DNA from: Symbiodinium natans
Lineage: Eukaryota; Sar; Dinophyceae; Suessiales; Symbiodiniaceae
DNA length: 58,947 nucleotides
NCBI GenBank assembly: GCA_905221605.1
Contig: CAJNDS010002783.1
Span: 220,001 to 278,947 of the forward strand
Reading direction: 5' to 3'
Shown: positions 31,450-40,971 of the stretch, piece after piece
How positions within the stretch are numbered: position 1 is the stretch's first letter
Layout: each line of letters begins with the position of its first letter
Made by a program: the position numbers and the translations under genes
The notes under the pieces: generated by a model
Databases searched by the model: none
Seen by the model: the letters and a program-made list of their open reading frames with translations, nothing else
Told to the model about the DNA's origin: nothing

Positions 31450-31645
31450 GTTTAGGGTTTAGGGTTTAGGGTTTAGGGTTTAGGGTTTAGGGTTTAGGGT
31501 TTAGGGTTTTAGGGTTTAGGGTTTAGGGTTTAGGGTTTAGGGTTTAGGGGTTTAGGGTTTTAGGGTTTTAGGGTTTTAGGGTTTTAGGGTTTTAGGGTTT
31601 TAGGGTTTTAGGGTTTTAGGGTTTTAGGGTTTTAGGGTTTTAGGA
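31450..31645. repeat. TTTAGGG array converting to (TTTTAGGG)n
   Basis: Fourteen heptamers, then about 13 consecutive octamers GGGTTTTA. The change is abrupt at about 31555. TTTTAGGG is the telomere repeat of Chlamydomonas, but here it is clearly a local expansion. Confidence 0.95.
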
Positions 31646-31777
31646 TAATTAGTTACCTCCAAGTCGTCAAAGCAACAACGGGGGCCCCGCGCTTTTGCGT
31701 GTCAGTCTGCCATTTGCCCGACAGCAATGTTTCGGCCTGGCCTAAACCCTAAACCCTAACCCAAAAACCCGGCCTAG

Positions 31778-31840
31778 GAGATGGAGCAGCTGCTGCACAC
31801 GGGGCAGCGTTTCCTGATGCAGGCTTATCGGCAGACGAAG
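31778..31840 (+). CDS. Candidate exon of unknown protein
   Basis: After CGGCCTAG the frame reads EMEQLLHTGQRFLMQAYRQT then K, ending ACGAAG|GTGCTA, exactly 21 codons in phase 0. Helical. Preceded by a short CCCTAAA array. Confidence 0.5.
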
Positions 31841-32129
31841 GTGCTACGCGACTTTGCTTTGCCCATGTACTCAAGAGCGTGCCTTCTCTGAGAGAGCCAT
31901 GTGTTGCAGGCATCTGCTGGCACATCGGGACTGACCGACATGCAGCTGGCTTCAGAAAGTCACGGTTGTTGCGGAATTGTTGAGGGTGTTCAGAGCCACA
32001 CTCGGCCGCCCTAGCTTGCCACGACTTCCTCGGCATATGCTCACCCTCCCCCCCTCAAAACCCCAAATCCTACTGTAAGCCCTAAACCCAAGCATCAATG
32101 CCTTGCTTAACGTTCGTTTCCCCGGGCAG

Positions 32130-32178
32130 GTTCGCCATGAGGGGCTGATCTGCTCCCGTAGCTATCGAAGTTTCCTAG
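32130..32178 (+). CDS. Exon split by introner C3, 5' part
   Basis: After CCGGGCAG the frame reads VRHEGLICSRSYRSFL and ends CTAG|GTAGG. Removing the 112-bp element joins the codon CTA-G|TT and continues open at 32291 with ERATVYKSISGLQGL. Confidence 0.55.
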
Positions 32179-32290
32179 GTAGGATAGGGAGGACCCTTAA
32201 AAGGGACCCCTTCTTAGCCCTCTTCTGGATCCCGACCTTATTCAGAGGGTCTATATCCCCCCACAATGCCCCTAATCCTATCCTCTAAAG
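32179..32290. mobile_element. Introner-like element, family C, copy 3
   Basis: Starts GTAGGATAGGGAGGACCC, ends CCCCTAATCCTATCCTCTAA plus AG. GT-AG ends coincide with the transposon ends, so the element carries its own splice sites. Confidence 0.75.
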
Positions 32291-32352
32291 TTGAGAGGGC
32301 CACAGTTTACAAGAGCATCTCGGGTCTGCAAGGGCTCTCGGTCCATCCGAAG
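32291..32352 (+). CDS. Exon split by introner C3, 3' part
   Basis: In frame with the 5' part, reads VERATVYKSISGLQGLSVHP then runs toward a (GTA)n microsatellite. The true exon end is before that tract. Confidence 0.45.
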
Positions 32353-32379
32353 AGGAACAACAAACATAGTAATCATGAC

Positions 32380-32390
32380 AGTAGTAGCAA

Positions 32391-32466
<76 letters not shown>
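32380..32466. repeat. (GTA)n trinucleotide repeat
   Basis: About 25 GTA units. Produces false poly-Ser, poly-Val, poly-Tyr and poly-Leu frames. Confidence 0.97.
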
Positions 32467-32467
<1 letters not shown>

Positions 32468-32693
32468 CAAATAGCCAGTACTGCTTATCATAGCAAAATA
32501 GTAGTAATGGTAATCGTACAAAAATGATATCAGTAGGAGTGGAGCCTGGGATCGAGCCACAGCCGTTTGGAAAACATGCCAGTGCGATCACAGTGCGATC
32601 CCAGGTACGGGCTCTTCACTCTCATGGGACAAGCGGAGGCACTGGCCTTCATGATAGAATAGCAGGGTTTCTTGAGCGTCGGCCGAATTTCAG

Positions 32694-32780
32694 ATTCCTG
32701 TCTTCGAGCTCCTGGACCGTCTGGACAGCAACGTGCTCGAGGAAATCTACCTTCCGGACTGTTGGCCTTTCGGCTTTGAG
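32694..32780 (+). CDS. Candidate exon of unknown protein
   Basis: Acceptor AATTTCAG, donor TTTGAG|GTCTTC, exactly 29 codons in phase 0, reading IPVFELLDRLDSNVLEEIYL then PDCWPFGFE. Strongly protein-like but the family is not recognised. Confidence 0.55.
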
Positions 32781-32825
32781 GTCTTCTGAAGGGCATTCCT
32801 GGCACATGCCTGAGAATACCGTGCA

Positions 32826-32869
32826 TAGGGTTTAGGGTTTAGGGTTTAGGGTTTAGGGTTTAGGGTTTA
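32826..32869. repeat. TTTAGGG array
   Basis: Six units about 45 bases downstream of the exon at 32694. Confidence 0.92.
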
Positions 32870-33087
32870 GGGAGCTACATCAGCTGCAGGGATGAGAACG
32901 AGAAGCCTGAGATACCTTCTGGGGACCGATGCATGCAGCGTAGGGCATGTTGCACACGAGTCCCTGGGTCAGGATTCTGTGACCCACAGCGTCTCTCCGT
33001 TCTATGTGCACCTGCTCCCAACGCGGAACGTCGAGTCAAATCACGTGCGCACATTCTTCGAGCTGCACTGTGCAGCTTGGCAGGGTT

Positions 33088-33178
33088 GAGGGTTTAGGGT
33101 TTAGGGTTTAGGGTTTAGGGTTTAGGCTTTAGGCTTTAGGGTTTAGGCTTTAGGGTTTAGGCTTTAGGGTTTAGGGTA
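33088..33178. repeat. TTTAGGG/TTTAGGC array
   Basis: Thirteen units with four TTTAGGC variants alternating with normal units. Confidence 0.92.
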
Positions 33179-33210
33179 GCTTTGATGATCCCCTAAGAAA
33201 GAGCGTGCAG

Positions 33211-33330
33211 AGACCGGCGTTGGGAGCTGTTGGTGCAGTCCGAGGATAAGGTTTTCAAGGACCTTGTGACAGAGCATCGAAGCCTTGTGCGCCCTCTGAC
33301 TGTGGTGGAGAGCCCTGGCATCCAAGTTGG
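33211..33330 (+). CDS. Candidate exon between two G-rich arrays
   Basis: After GCGTGCAG the frame reads DRRWELLVQSEDKVFKDLVT then EHRSLVRPLTVVESPGIQV, ending GTTGG|GTTGAGGG at the next array. Charged and helical. Not recognised. Confidence 0.5.
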
Positions 33331-33335
33331 GTTGA

Positions 33336-33414
33336 GGGTTTAGGGTTTAGGGTTTAGGGTTTAGGGTTTAGGGTTTAGGGTTTAGGGTTTAGGGTTTAGG
33401 GTTTAGGGTTTAGG
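33336..33414. repeat. TTTAGGG array
   Basis: Eleven units, beginning TTGAGGG at the candidate donor. Confidence 0.95.
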
Positions 33415-33778
33415 GTGTTCACTTTCCTTGCACTGCATGTGCATAAAAGGCAGATCCTGCCTCGCTGCCTTAGCCTTAGACTTATTTGGGAGTCTCCGAA
33501 AAATAAGGGACCCCAAGTCTACACCCCCAAATAATCAGTAGGATTTCCTTATACTTAGTAGTAGAGTAGCCAACCTTTAACCTTTTTGGGTTAATATATT
33601 CCCCTTATATTCCCAAAGGTTAACCTTTAAAACCCCTAGGTACTGGACAACTGAGTATAAGGACCCAAATACGGTACCCCGAAATTCCGTAAAACCGCCA
33701 TTTCGCTGGCCTGCAGAGTGCTGGCAAGGATCGGAAGCCACCTGGGAGGCCGGTCGCGCAGACGTCTTGTGAGTGCGC

Positions 33779-33918
33779 ATAGGGTTTAGGGTTTGGGGTT
33801 TAGGGTTTGGGGGTTGGGGTTTAGGGTTTAGGGTTTGGGGTTTAGGGTTTGGGGGTTGGGGTTTAGGGTTTAGGGTTTCGGGTTTGGGGTTTGGGGTTTG
33901 GGGTGTAGGAGTTAGGGT
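33779..33918. repeat. TTTAGGG/TTTGGGG/GTTGGGG array
   Basis: Strongly mixed G-rich heptamers. Causes a false 147-codon minus frame of PNPKP repeats (33577-34020). Confidence 0.92.
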
Positions 33919-34024
33919 TTGGGACGGAGCGGCCCGCAGCTGACTAGTCAGCCGCCGAAAGGCTGTATCCTCTGGGCCCTCACGCACCTGCCCGAAGAGC
34001 CTGGTCCTCAGTCGAAGCATCTGG

Positions 34025-34316
34025 CCTAAACCCTAAACCCTAAACCCTAAACCCTAAACCCTAAACCCTAAACCCTAAACCCTAAACCCTAAACCCTAAA
34101 CCCTAAACCCTAAACCCTAAACCCTAAACCCTAAACCCTAAACCCTAAACCCTAAACCCCCAAACCCTAAACCCTAAACCCTAAACCCTAAACCCTAAAC
34201 CCTAAACCCTAAACCCTAAACCCTAAACCCTAAACCCTAAACCCTAAACCCTAAACCCTAACCCTAAACCCTAAACCCCAACCCCCAAACCCTAAACCCC
34301 AAACTGCCCTAAACCC
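34025..34316. repeat. Longest CCCTAAA array
   Basis: About 40 units, the longest in the window, with CCCCCAAA slips near the end. It finishes at ACCCAG, the acceptor of the next exon. Confidence 0.96.
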
Positions 34317-34318
34317 AG

Positions 34319-34396
34319 CTGGGAGGACTCGTGGCCTCGCCGTCGATGCCTATGCCCCGGCTGTCGCTGCCCTGCGGCGCACGGTGGAGCAGAACC
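34319..34396 (+). CDS. Candidate exon after the longest array
   Basis: After AAACCCAG the frame reads GRTRGLAVDAYAPAVAALRR then TVEQN. A donor could be GTTTAGCGG at about 34397 or GTTTAGGG at 34422. Confidence 0.5.
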
Positions 34397-34511
34397 GTTT
34401 AGCGGAATCTCGGTGCACTGGTTTAGGGTTTACTGGCAAGCTTGTCACCAAGGATGTCTTAGGCTGCTGAGTGATGCTTATTTTTACATCCTTTTGCAAC
34501 GTATCTCTCAG

Positions 34512-34566
34512 GACCGGCTGGCAGTTCTCGAAAGGTTCGTGTGCAAGGGCGACCGCACCTCGGCAG
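34512..34566 (+). CDS. Candidate exon of unknown protein
   Basis: After TCTCTCAG the frame reads DRLAVLERFVCKGDRTSA, ending TCGGCAG or GGCAG. The donor is not certain. A following open frame (to TAG 34785) includes KFAATLRQTGKHLATGLGLA and may be the last exon. Confidence 0.45.
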
Positions 34567-34785
34567 GCAGTTGAGCTGAGTATTGTTGAGTCATTGAGGC
34601 TGCCATCCGGCTTTCGTTGTATTGTCGACTCCAGACGTGACAACTCAGCAGCACCAGTGGCTGCAGTAGACTCAGGGAAGTTTGCCGCGACGCTGCGTCA
34701 GACTGGGAAGCACCTGGCAACTGGTCTTGGTCTGGCTAAGACGGATGTTTCTGTTCAGTTTTGCCAGGCGCTTGACGTCCCGTAG

Positions 34786-36000
34786 CCCATGGCTTACCAA
34801 TCTGGCTACTTGAGCAAAGGTTCAGCCAGCATGGGGGGAGGTCAGCGATGGCGAAGCTGCTAAGTTGCAAAAAGTCGAGGGTGTTGCTCATGAGCCTGGG
34901 CGGGTTTCCGTTCTTGCACAGCCTCATAGTGCAGACTTTCTTCATGACGGCAAGTCCTTTCATATTCTGAGATTTTCTGAGATGCTCTTTCATTTAGATC
35001 AAGCCTGCGAGTCCCGATAGAACTGTCGACTGTGTAGCACAAAGGTGACGACCTCTCCTGCCCATCAAGTGGAGCCTTGTTTGCACCGCATGGATACGCC
35101 TGCATGCGAATGCACGCATGGATGGTAATGACGCATGTATGCATTTAACAGTGTATAGACTTGAGTTGGGAGGGCGGAGGTGGGCGGGCAGCCAACAGTG
35201 GCGGCCAATCACCAGCCAATAATTCGGGATTAACGGGGCGTGATTGTGTTTGGACTCACTGACTCGCGCTCCCGCCGGCGGACGTCTTCCTCCTTGAGTA
35301 TTGACGGGCAGTACGTTTGAGTTATCCAGGTTGGTATTCTGGTATTCGTCGTGTGTCAGTCTCATTGTATGGGTGCCCGTGTATTGGAATTGCAATAGTA
35401 GTGATTAGTGGTAATGTAACGTAGCGAAATTGACATTTTCTGCTGTAGCAAGCTAGGATGCATGATGTAACACACACTGAGTATGGGCACATTGTCTTCA
35501 CACAGATACACCTTGAAGCATACACATGCATTCATACAAAATCATACAGACGTGCTGCAGTTGCACATGAATGCATACATGTACCTGTACGTGCATAAAC
35601 GCATGTGTCCATACGAATATACTCTCAATGACAGGTATCTGGAAATCCACATTTCCATGCGCTCATTTATGTAAACGCATGTCGGCATCCGTCCGCACGT
35701 GTGTCCGACGTGCACATGTTACCAGAGAAGGCTTCGCGATTAGCACGGGTAATACATCTTCACTTAATGCCACTTGTGACCCGGTCAAGGGGTTGGAACA
35801 GGATCATGGGCTAGAAGTACGCATCAATCCTGAGACCTAGAAAGCCCGCAAACCCCACATCCCTAAACTGCCAAGGAATGTGTGAGTCTTCAGGCTGTCC
35901 TGGAAGAGATGCACGTTGACCAGGCAGGAGTCCACTTTATAAGGCAACAGGCAAAAACCTGATAGGGGCCACGAACCCGAATGCAGACACGAGATTCGAC
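34786..36000. other. No gene I can support
   Basis: Overlapping short frames on both strands between 34860 and 35840 have no recognisable motif. CATAT/ACATGCAT-type tracts are frequent at 35380-35720. Confidence 0.35.
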
Positions 36001-36024
36001 ATGAAGTGTCTCATCCATCGCTCT

Positions 36025-36160
<136 letters not shown>

Positions 36161-36316
36161 TTCGATTTCTCTTTATCCTTTGCGCTTTTGAGGCGCCAAT
36201 ACCTTACCAAGGTCCAAAAGCGACGCGTCAGTTACGGGGATGGCGTGCCCCAAATGCTTCATCCTCGTGGCTGTCTTAGCATTTGAGGCCTCAACATCAA
36301 GCCAAGCTTCAAAGTT

Positions 36317-36421
36317 GGGATGTTCCCCCTTATACTAACAGTCCTTAATTGAGAGTATAATTGGGGGGGGGGGGGTGCTATAATCACCATTAAGGGCTGC
36401 TAGTATCAAGGGGAACATCCC
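36317..36421. mobile_element. MITE family B, copy 3
   Basis: GGGATGTTCCCCCTTATACT and ACAGTCCTTAAT at the left pair with ATTAAGGGCTGCTAGTAT and GGGGAACATCCC at the right. Poly-G stretch inside. Confidence 0.75.
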
Positions 36422-36538
36422 GACTTCAAAGTTACAACGAGGTTCCAGAAGTGAGTACAGTTCCGAGGACGAGGATGGCTCACCTGAAGCGGACAGCGGA
36501 CCTGAGGGCCCTCATCCTCGTAGCTGCCAGCTCTCTTA

Positions 36539-36662
36539 TACAGGGTGGGGCCCCCTAGTTATAAGTAGAGTTATAAGGGCCCTAAATTGGGTTATAAGGA
36601 CCCTAAGTTAGGTTATAAGTCCCTTAACTACAGTTAGTATAGTAAGGGGGCCCCACCCTGTA
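36539..36662. mobile_element. 124-bp MITE, family A, copy 2
   Basis: TACAGGGTGGGG to CCCCACCCTGTA, 124 bp, near-identical to 14231-14354. Flanks TCTTA and TAAGA extend the palindrome. Confidence 0.85.
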
Positions 36663-36763
36663 TAAGACATACAAAGCAAAAAACGATGCTAGAACGCTGG
36701 GCTCACCGGAACGACAGCTGATGTCCGCCATTCGCGGACGCTTTCGAACACTTTCCTACGCTT

Positions 36764-36820
36764 TAACCCTAAACCCTAAACTCTAAACCCTAAACCCTAA
36801 ACCCTAAACCCTAAACCCTA
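36764..36820. repeat. CCCTAAA array, left flank of the LTR element
   Basis: Eight units. The array is cut at CCCTA (36816-36820) by the LTR element and resumes with CCCTA at 45504. Confidence 0.95.
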
Positions 36821-37027
36821 TACGGGGGCAACCGAAAGGGAGAGGAAACCAACCCCAACAGTCGCCAAAGATTTCACCCTGAACCAACCAGCAAACAACA
36901 GGAACTCAAAAACTTCTTTTTGCTACCAGGCGCATGGCCCAGTCTTGAGCCATGAAGATCAACAGGTACATTGACCCTTCAACTTTCAACACCAACTCCT
37001 TTCTACAATACCAACTGCAGCTCCGCA
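36821..37027 (-). repeat. 3' LTR (left copy)
   Basis: In minus orientation it starts TGCGGAGCTGCAG and ends GGTTGCCCCCGTA. Identical to the right copy except for one extra A in an A-run near 36911. Confidence 0.9.
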
Positions 37028-37040
37028 CTCCCCCTGTCCT
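37028..37040 (-). promoter_or_regulatory. Polypurine tract
   Basis: Minus strand reads AGGACAGGGGGAG immediately before the TG of the 3' LTR. Position and composition fit a plus-strand primer for retroelement replication. Confidence 0.7.
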
Positions 37041-37401
37041 AGGATTTCCTAGGACACATTGGAGGTGCAGATCTTTGGCCAAAAACTGCCATTAGGGCAG
37101 CAGCCAGCTGCCTGAAATGCACATTATGGTTTTACGTCATCCAGGACGAATTTATAGCACATTGGCTAAACCCATTAACCACAGAGAATCTTTTTTTTTT
37201 CACCATGATCCTCTTGTCATTGAAGACTCTTCGGTCTTCTTCACCACGAACCGTGGTCTTCGTAACGCAAAAAGCTACTGACTTCTACTATCAGGGATTT
37301 CCATACCCTTAATAGTACCCACCGTATTTTCAGCGCATTGGCTGATCCAGCACACCTGTCTTCAGAAAGAGAAAAACCATTCCTTCATCCATACCATCCA
37401 G

Positions 37402-38637
37402 TCACTTCTTCTTCCGATGGGTATCGATGCTGAGGTGAAGTCGCAGCAGAACATACCCTAGGTCCGACACTGTAAGAACAGGATCCTGCACGCACCTTTG
37501 AATTGAGGATACCAATCCCTCTCTCTTCGCGTCCTCAATCGCTTGGCAAGATTGACCCAGCTCTGCACCCACAGCGGTAGACGCTTGCGCATCCACATCA
37601 GAGGAACGATCCTTTTCCTCAGGACCTTTCACCACTACCACCTCTTCCTTCTTGGGGCTTGGACTTTTCTCCTTCTTCTTCGTCTTTCCCACGACGCTTG
37701 ACTTTGTGCGCATTCTCGAAGAGGCCTTCTCCCCTGCAGAAACCACCGCATTGGATGATGATCCACCCTTCTCAATGATCGCCGGCATCTTCTTCGGCTT
37801 TGGAACCATGAGAGTATAAGGATCCTCGCAAGCTGCAGTTTTCCTCTTCTTTTTGACCTTTTTCACCTCTTCCTCAACGGCAACATCCGTCTCCGAAGTT
37901 TCAACCACCTCCTTTTCGGCAGGAATATCCTTGCTGGACTCCCTTTCTAGGGACCTCTTTTTTCCCCTTTTGGGATCTCTGTCTTCTTCAACGTTGGCTC
38001 GCTCAAACCATATCCTCAGGTCATTGACCCATTCTTCCACCTCCGCCAGCGAAACTTCATACGACTTCACTATTTCGTGAAGTTCCAGTGTAGACAACAT
38101 ACCAGTGGTCCATGAGCACCATTCTCTATCCATCAGTTCAGCGTCTCCCTTGAACTTCAGGAGTTTGAACACTGGGTCCGCCTCTGCACGAGCCAAATCT
38201 GACTTGCCATTGGACATAAATGAAATCGCCTCCATCAACAGTTCCACCATTTTGGTATCATCATCATAAACCATGAAATCCTCCTCATCTTCATCGAACC
38301 GTTCAGGAGAGATCTCCTTTTCTCCACCTTTTGCACCAGAACTTCTCCTTGGACCATCCCTTGGGGGCGTCCTTGGAGGCCTTGGCCTCTGTTCATCCAG
38401 CGGATCACCATGCTCAAAGACACACTTGTCCCCATAACGACACTTCCCAGACTGAGCAAACTGGATACACCTTACACCAGTTGCGTCATGTGAGAACTTA
38501 CATTCCTTTCCAGAGAAGCAGTGTCTCCCAGCCACATAGTACTTGCACCAATACGATTGCAGCACCACATCATCTTCTGAATGGATGAATATGCAGTGTT
38601 CACCAAATTTGCAGCGATCTTTTCCCTGCTGAACCAA
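37402..38637 (-). CDS. LTR element ORF, part 6: CCCH zinc fingers and basic tail
   Basis: 411 codons. Starts inside a CCCH finger whose first Cys lies in the previous frame, then two complete fingers follow: CKYYVAGRHCFSGKECKFSH and CIQFAQSGKCRYGDKCVFEH, both with C-x(8-9)-C-x5-C-x3-H spacing. An acidic/helical part follows, then Lys-rich blocks (KKVKKKRK) that may be nuclear signals. CCCH fingers of this class usually bind RNA. A CCCH cluster in place of a retroviral CCHC knuckle would suit a nucleocapsid-like role, but that is inference. Annotated as the 3' part of one broken large ORF. Confidence 0.7.
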   Translation of the reverse strand: MVQQGKDRCKFGEHCIFIHSEDDVVLQSYWCKYYVAGRHCFSGKECKFSHDATGVRCIQFAQSGKCRYGDKCVFEHGDPLDEQRPRPPRTPPRDGPRRSSGAKGGEKEISPERFDEDEEDFMVYDDDTKMVELLMEAISFMSNGKSDLARAEADPVFKLLKFKGDAELMDREWCSWTTGMLSTLELHEIVKSYEVSLAEVEEWVNDLRIWFERANVEEDRDPKRGKKRSLERESSKDIPAEKEVVETSETDVAVEEEVKKVKKKRKTAACEDPYTLMVPKPKKMPAIIEKGGSSSNAVVSAGEKASSRMRTKSSVVGKTKKKEKSPSPKKEEVVVVKGPEEKDRSSDVDAQASTAVGAELGQSCQAIEDAKREGLVSSIQRCVQDPVLTVSDLGYVLLRLHLSIDTHRKKK

Positions 38638-39890
38638 TAGCAGAAGCCTTTCTTCCTCTTCTCCAAGCGCTCCGCCTCGTACCGGTCCATAGGGCGATTC
38701 TGCTCTACATGAACATTGCCACGTACCTGAGAACTGCTCCCTTCACCCAAGGTGCTATCAGTATTTGATGCTTGGAGTACAGCTGGAAAACCTGGCCTTG
38801 GTCCTACCACCTTCATGATTGGTTTTCCGCCAGCTCCTGAGCCACGCTGAGACGATCCAAAAACATTGAATATTTTCACGAAGGCCTTTCTAGTGCCGAT
38901 CTTCTGCACCCTTTTGATTGGATGTTTCATTGCTCCAACCTTGCATCCAGATACATTCAAACGACACAACCTCCTATACCCAGCTCTATATCCCTTTTTC
39001 CAAAGAGCCATAAGAATTCTAGAGGCAGTAACATTCTCCACCTCTACCTTTTCCAACTGTCCCTCACTTTCCGGAACAAACCCATCCAACCCATCCATAT
39101 CTGAAGACCTTTCCATCTTTTTTGACACCACTTCGTCGAGGTAGTCTTCAGAGATCCAGGGTAAGTTCCTCTTAGAGGAAAAATCGTCACCATTGTCTGG
39201 TCCTTCACCAGGATACCCCTTTGTGCTGTCAAAGATCTTACCAGTAGTGCGGTCCTGCATAGAGAAATCCCAGTTGGAAGCAACGCGAGAGTACACTGAC
39301 CACAAGAACATCCTTGTGCCAGCCAATCTTGACGACCCACTGGATGTCTCCTCTTCTGGAGAAACTTCTGGCGCTTTGCCATCCCTTCCAGTGTCACCAA
39401 TTGTCTCACCTCCAGCATCTTCAATGGGAATAAGGGATTCATTGTTCCCTTGATCAAGTACCGCATCTTCCTGTCCAAGAATCTCCAGCACCGCTGTTGA
39501 AGGATCCACTTCCTCATCAGCATCGTCGTCCATCCTGTTCCAGACAACCTCCAATTGATCAGCGCATGTCGCCGCCTGAAGGAACTCCATCAATTGAGCC
39601 TTCCCGCGCTGCCAGAGAAATTCCGAATTTACCACTGACCCTTGGCCTCCTAGGGTAAGGAACGGAGCAACCAATTTGGCTACCCTCGCCATAAGTTCAA
39701 CGTGAACTTCCATGCCTGGACTGCGACTCCAATCGTAGGCAATTGCCTCCATAGCAGTTCCAAACTTATCAGTATTTCTGAATTCCCCTTCCAGACCAGG
39801 AGACAGCAATGCACCCATCACCGAGAGAGAGATAATTTCCCACCACTGGCAAGCACGGATTGTCATGGAACGAATGATGCAAATCACCAT
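38472..39890 (-). CDS. LTR element ORF, part 5: unrecognised
   Basis: 472 codons, acidic Ser/Glu-rich middle and a basic end. In frame it reaches KKGFCYWFSREK, where CYWF is the start of the CCCH finger completed in part 6; a one-base shift near 38628-38640 separates them. Its 5' side continues from part 4 through a T5 run near 39918-39925. No known domain seen. The annotated ATG at 39890 may not be used if the ORF is continuous. Confidence 0.6.
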   Translation of the reverse strand: MVICIIRSMTIRACQWWEIISLSVMGALLSPGLEGEFRNTDKFGTAMEAIAYDWSRSPGMEVHVELMARVAKLVAPFLTLGGQGSVVNSEFLWQRGKAQLMEFLQAATCADQLEVVWNRMDDDADEEVDPSTAVLEILGQEDAVLDQGNNESLIPIEDAGGETIGDTGRDGKAPEVSPEEETSSGSSRLAGTRMFLWSVYSRVASNWDFSMQDRTTGKIFDSTKGYPGEGPDNGDDFSSKRNLPWISEDYLDEVVSKKMERSSDMDGLDGFVPESEGQLEKVEVENVTASRILMALWKKGYRAGYRRLCRLNVSGCKVGAMKHPIKRVQKIGTRKAFVKIFNVFGSSQRGSGAGGKPIMKVVGPRPGFPAVLQASNTDSTLGEGSSSQVRGNVHVEQNRPMDRYEAERLEKRKKGFCYWFSREKIAANLVNTAYSSIQKMMWCCNRIGASTMWLGDTASLERNVSSHMTQLV

Positions 39891-40971
39891 AATATCCTTG
39901 ATCTCTCCTTTGAAAAAGGAGTGTCCCAGTCCCTAGCTGGGCATTCAATTCATCCACTTGAACCATGTCAGCACATATCCTCTGTGCCGCAGTCGCTATT
40001 GCCGGCCAGATGGTACGATCGGTCAAACCGCGACGCATAACCCAATCAGTTGTTGGCGACTGAATCAGCGTTCGTGGATCATACACCATAACCACCATTG
40101 TACCATCATCCATTAACTGATCAGCATCGTCCTCCAGTGCCAGGTTCAAATCCTGTTCGCTTGCACCTTCGGATGACATGCTAATAACCAAATTTCGATC
40201 CATCTTATTGGACCCCTTCTGACAGTCCCCTTGCCCCACAGGCAACTTGCCGACAGCAACCTTCCAATAAATCCGATTCAGAAGGCCTTTAGTAAGCAAT
40301 TGCTGAGGGTCCTTCTTCACCGGACGAACATCCAGTGTCTTCGCACCATCACCACGGAGTTCATTGCTCCCACCTTCTCCTTCTTTTTGGTCAGTCTCCT
40401 CGCCAGAAATTTGCACTGCTCCTTCCAGCGCCGTCTCCTGTCCAGCCACTTCTTGCCCAGGAAGAACTTGAGCGCTTTCAGATACATTCACCTGTCCAGC
40501 AACACCTTGCCCAGGTAAAACCTCATCCGTGGAGCCCACCGCCAGCGAACCAACTATAACTGAGCCATCCCTTGCTCTTTTTTGAGACTGTTCAGTTCGA
40601 CGAGAAGGTTGTGGTAGCGAAAAAACTTGAGAAGTCACTTCTTGGCGGGTCTCCCCCCGCGACGCTTTGTCGCGCCCTTCGCCAAGGTGAACCGATTTTT
40701 TCTGCCCATCATTGGAGCTTGAAGAACCAGCAATTGGAACATTGCCACGCATCGCAGTTCTTTGTGAATCCCTTTCTCGCAAAAAGATTTCCCTCAGGTG
40801 TCGCGCGCTGTTGGTTTCTTCCTCGCTTGAATCACCTGAGGAATCTGCATAGGAGACCAAAGCTCCCGTTTGATCATCATCATCCACCAAATCTGCCCAC
40901 GCTCTGCTGAATGGGTACGACAAACCACCACGGGGCTTTACTGGTTCCAGCGGCTTTGGCTTTTCCACCAC
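39769..40971 (-). CDS. LTR element ORF, part 4: unrecognised acidic region
   Basis: About 400 codons starting from non-ATG codons, which argues that it is not an independent gene. Contains YPFSRAWADLVDDDDQTG near its start, then repeats of LPGQEVAGQ type and a helical end (DELNAQLGTGTLLF). After this it runs into part 5 by a +1 shift in a T-run. Function unknown. Confidence 0.55.
   Translation of the reverse strand: MVEKPKPLEPVKPRGGLSYPFSRAWADLVDDDDQTGALVSYADSSGDSSEEETNSARHLREIFLRERDSQRTAMRGNVPIAGSSSSNDGQKKSVHLGEGRDKASRGETRQEVTSQVFSLPQPSRRTEQSQKRARDGSVIVGSLAVGSTDEVLPGQGVAGQVNVSESAQVLPGQEVAGQETALEGAVQISGEETDQKEGEGGSNELRGDGAKTLDVRPVKKDPQQLLTKGLLNRIYWKVAVGKLPVGQGDCQKGSNKMDRNLVISMSSEGASEQDLNLALEDDADQLMDDGTMVVMVYDPRTLIQSPTTDWVMRRGLTDRTIWPAIATAAQRICADMVQVDELNAQLGTGTLLFQRRDQGYYGDLHHSFHDNPCLPVVGNYLSLGDGCIAVSWSGRGIQKY

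Noticed and set aside
32285-32560. Poly-Tyr/poly-Leu/poly-Val ORFs
   Set aside because: They are translations of the (GTA)n microsatellite.
33577-34020. 147-codon minus ORF with PNPKP repeats
   Set aside because: The repeats are translated TTTAGGG-type heptamers, not a real repeat protein.
36950-36966. Relict dinoflagellate spliced-leader sequence in the LTR (CTTGAGCCA on the plus strand)
   Set aside because: Only nine bases match the reverse complement of the leader and the rest diverges, so chance is likely.
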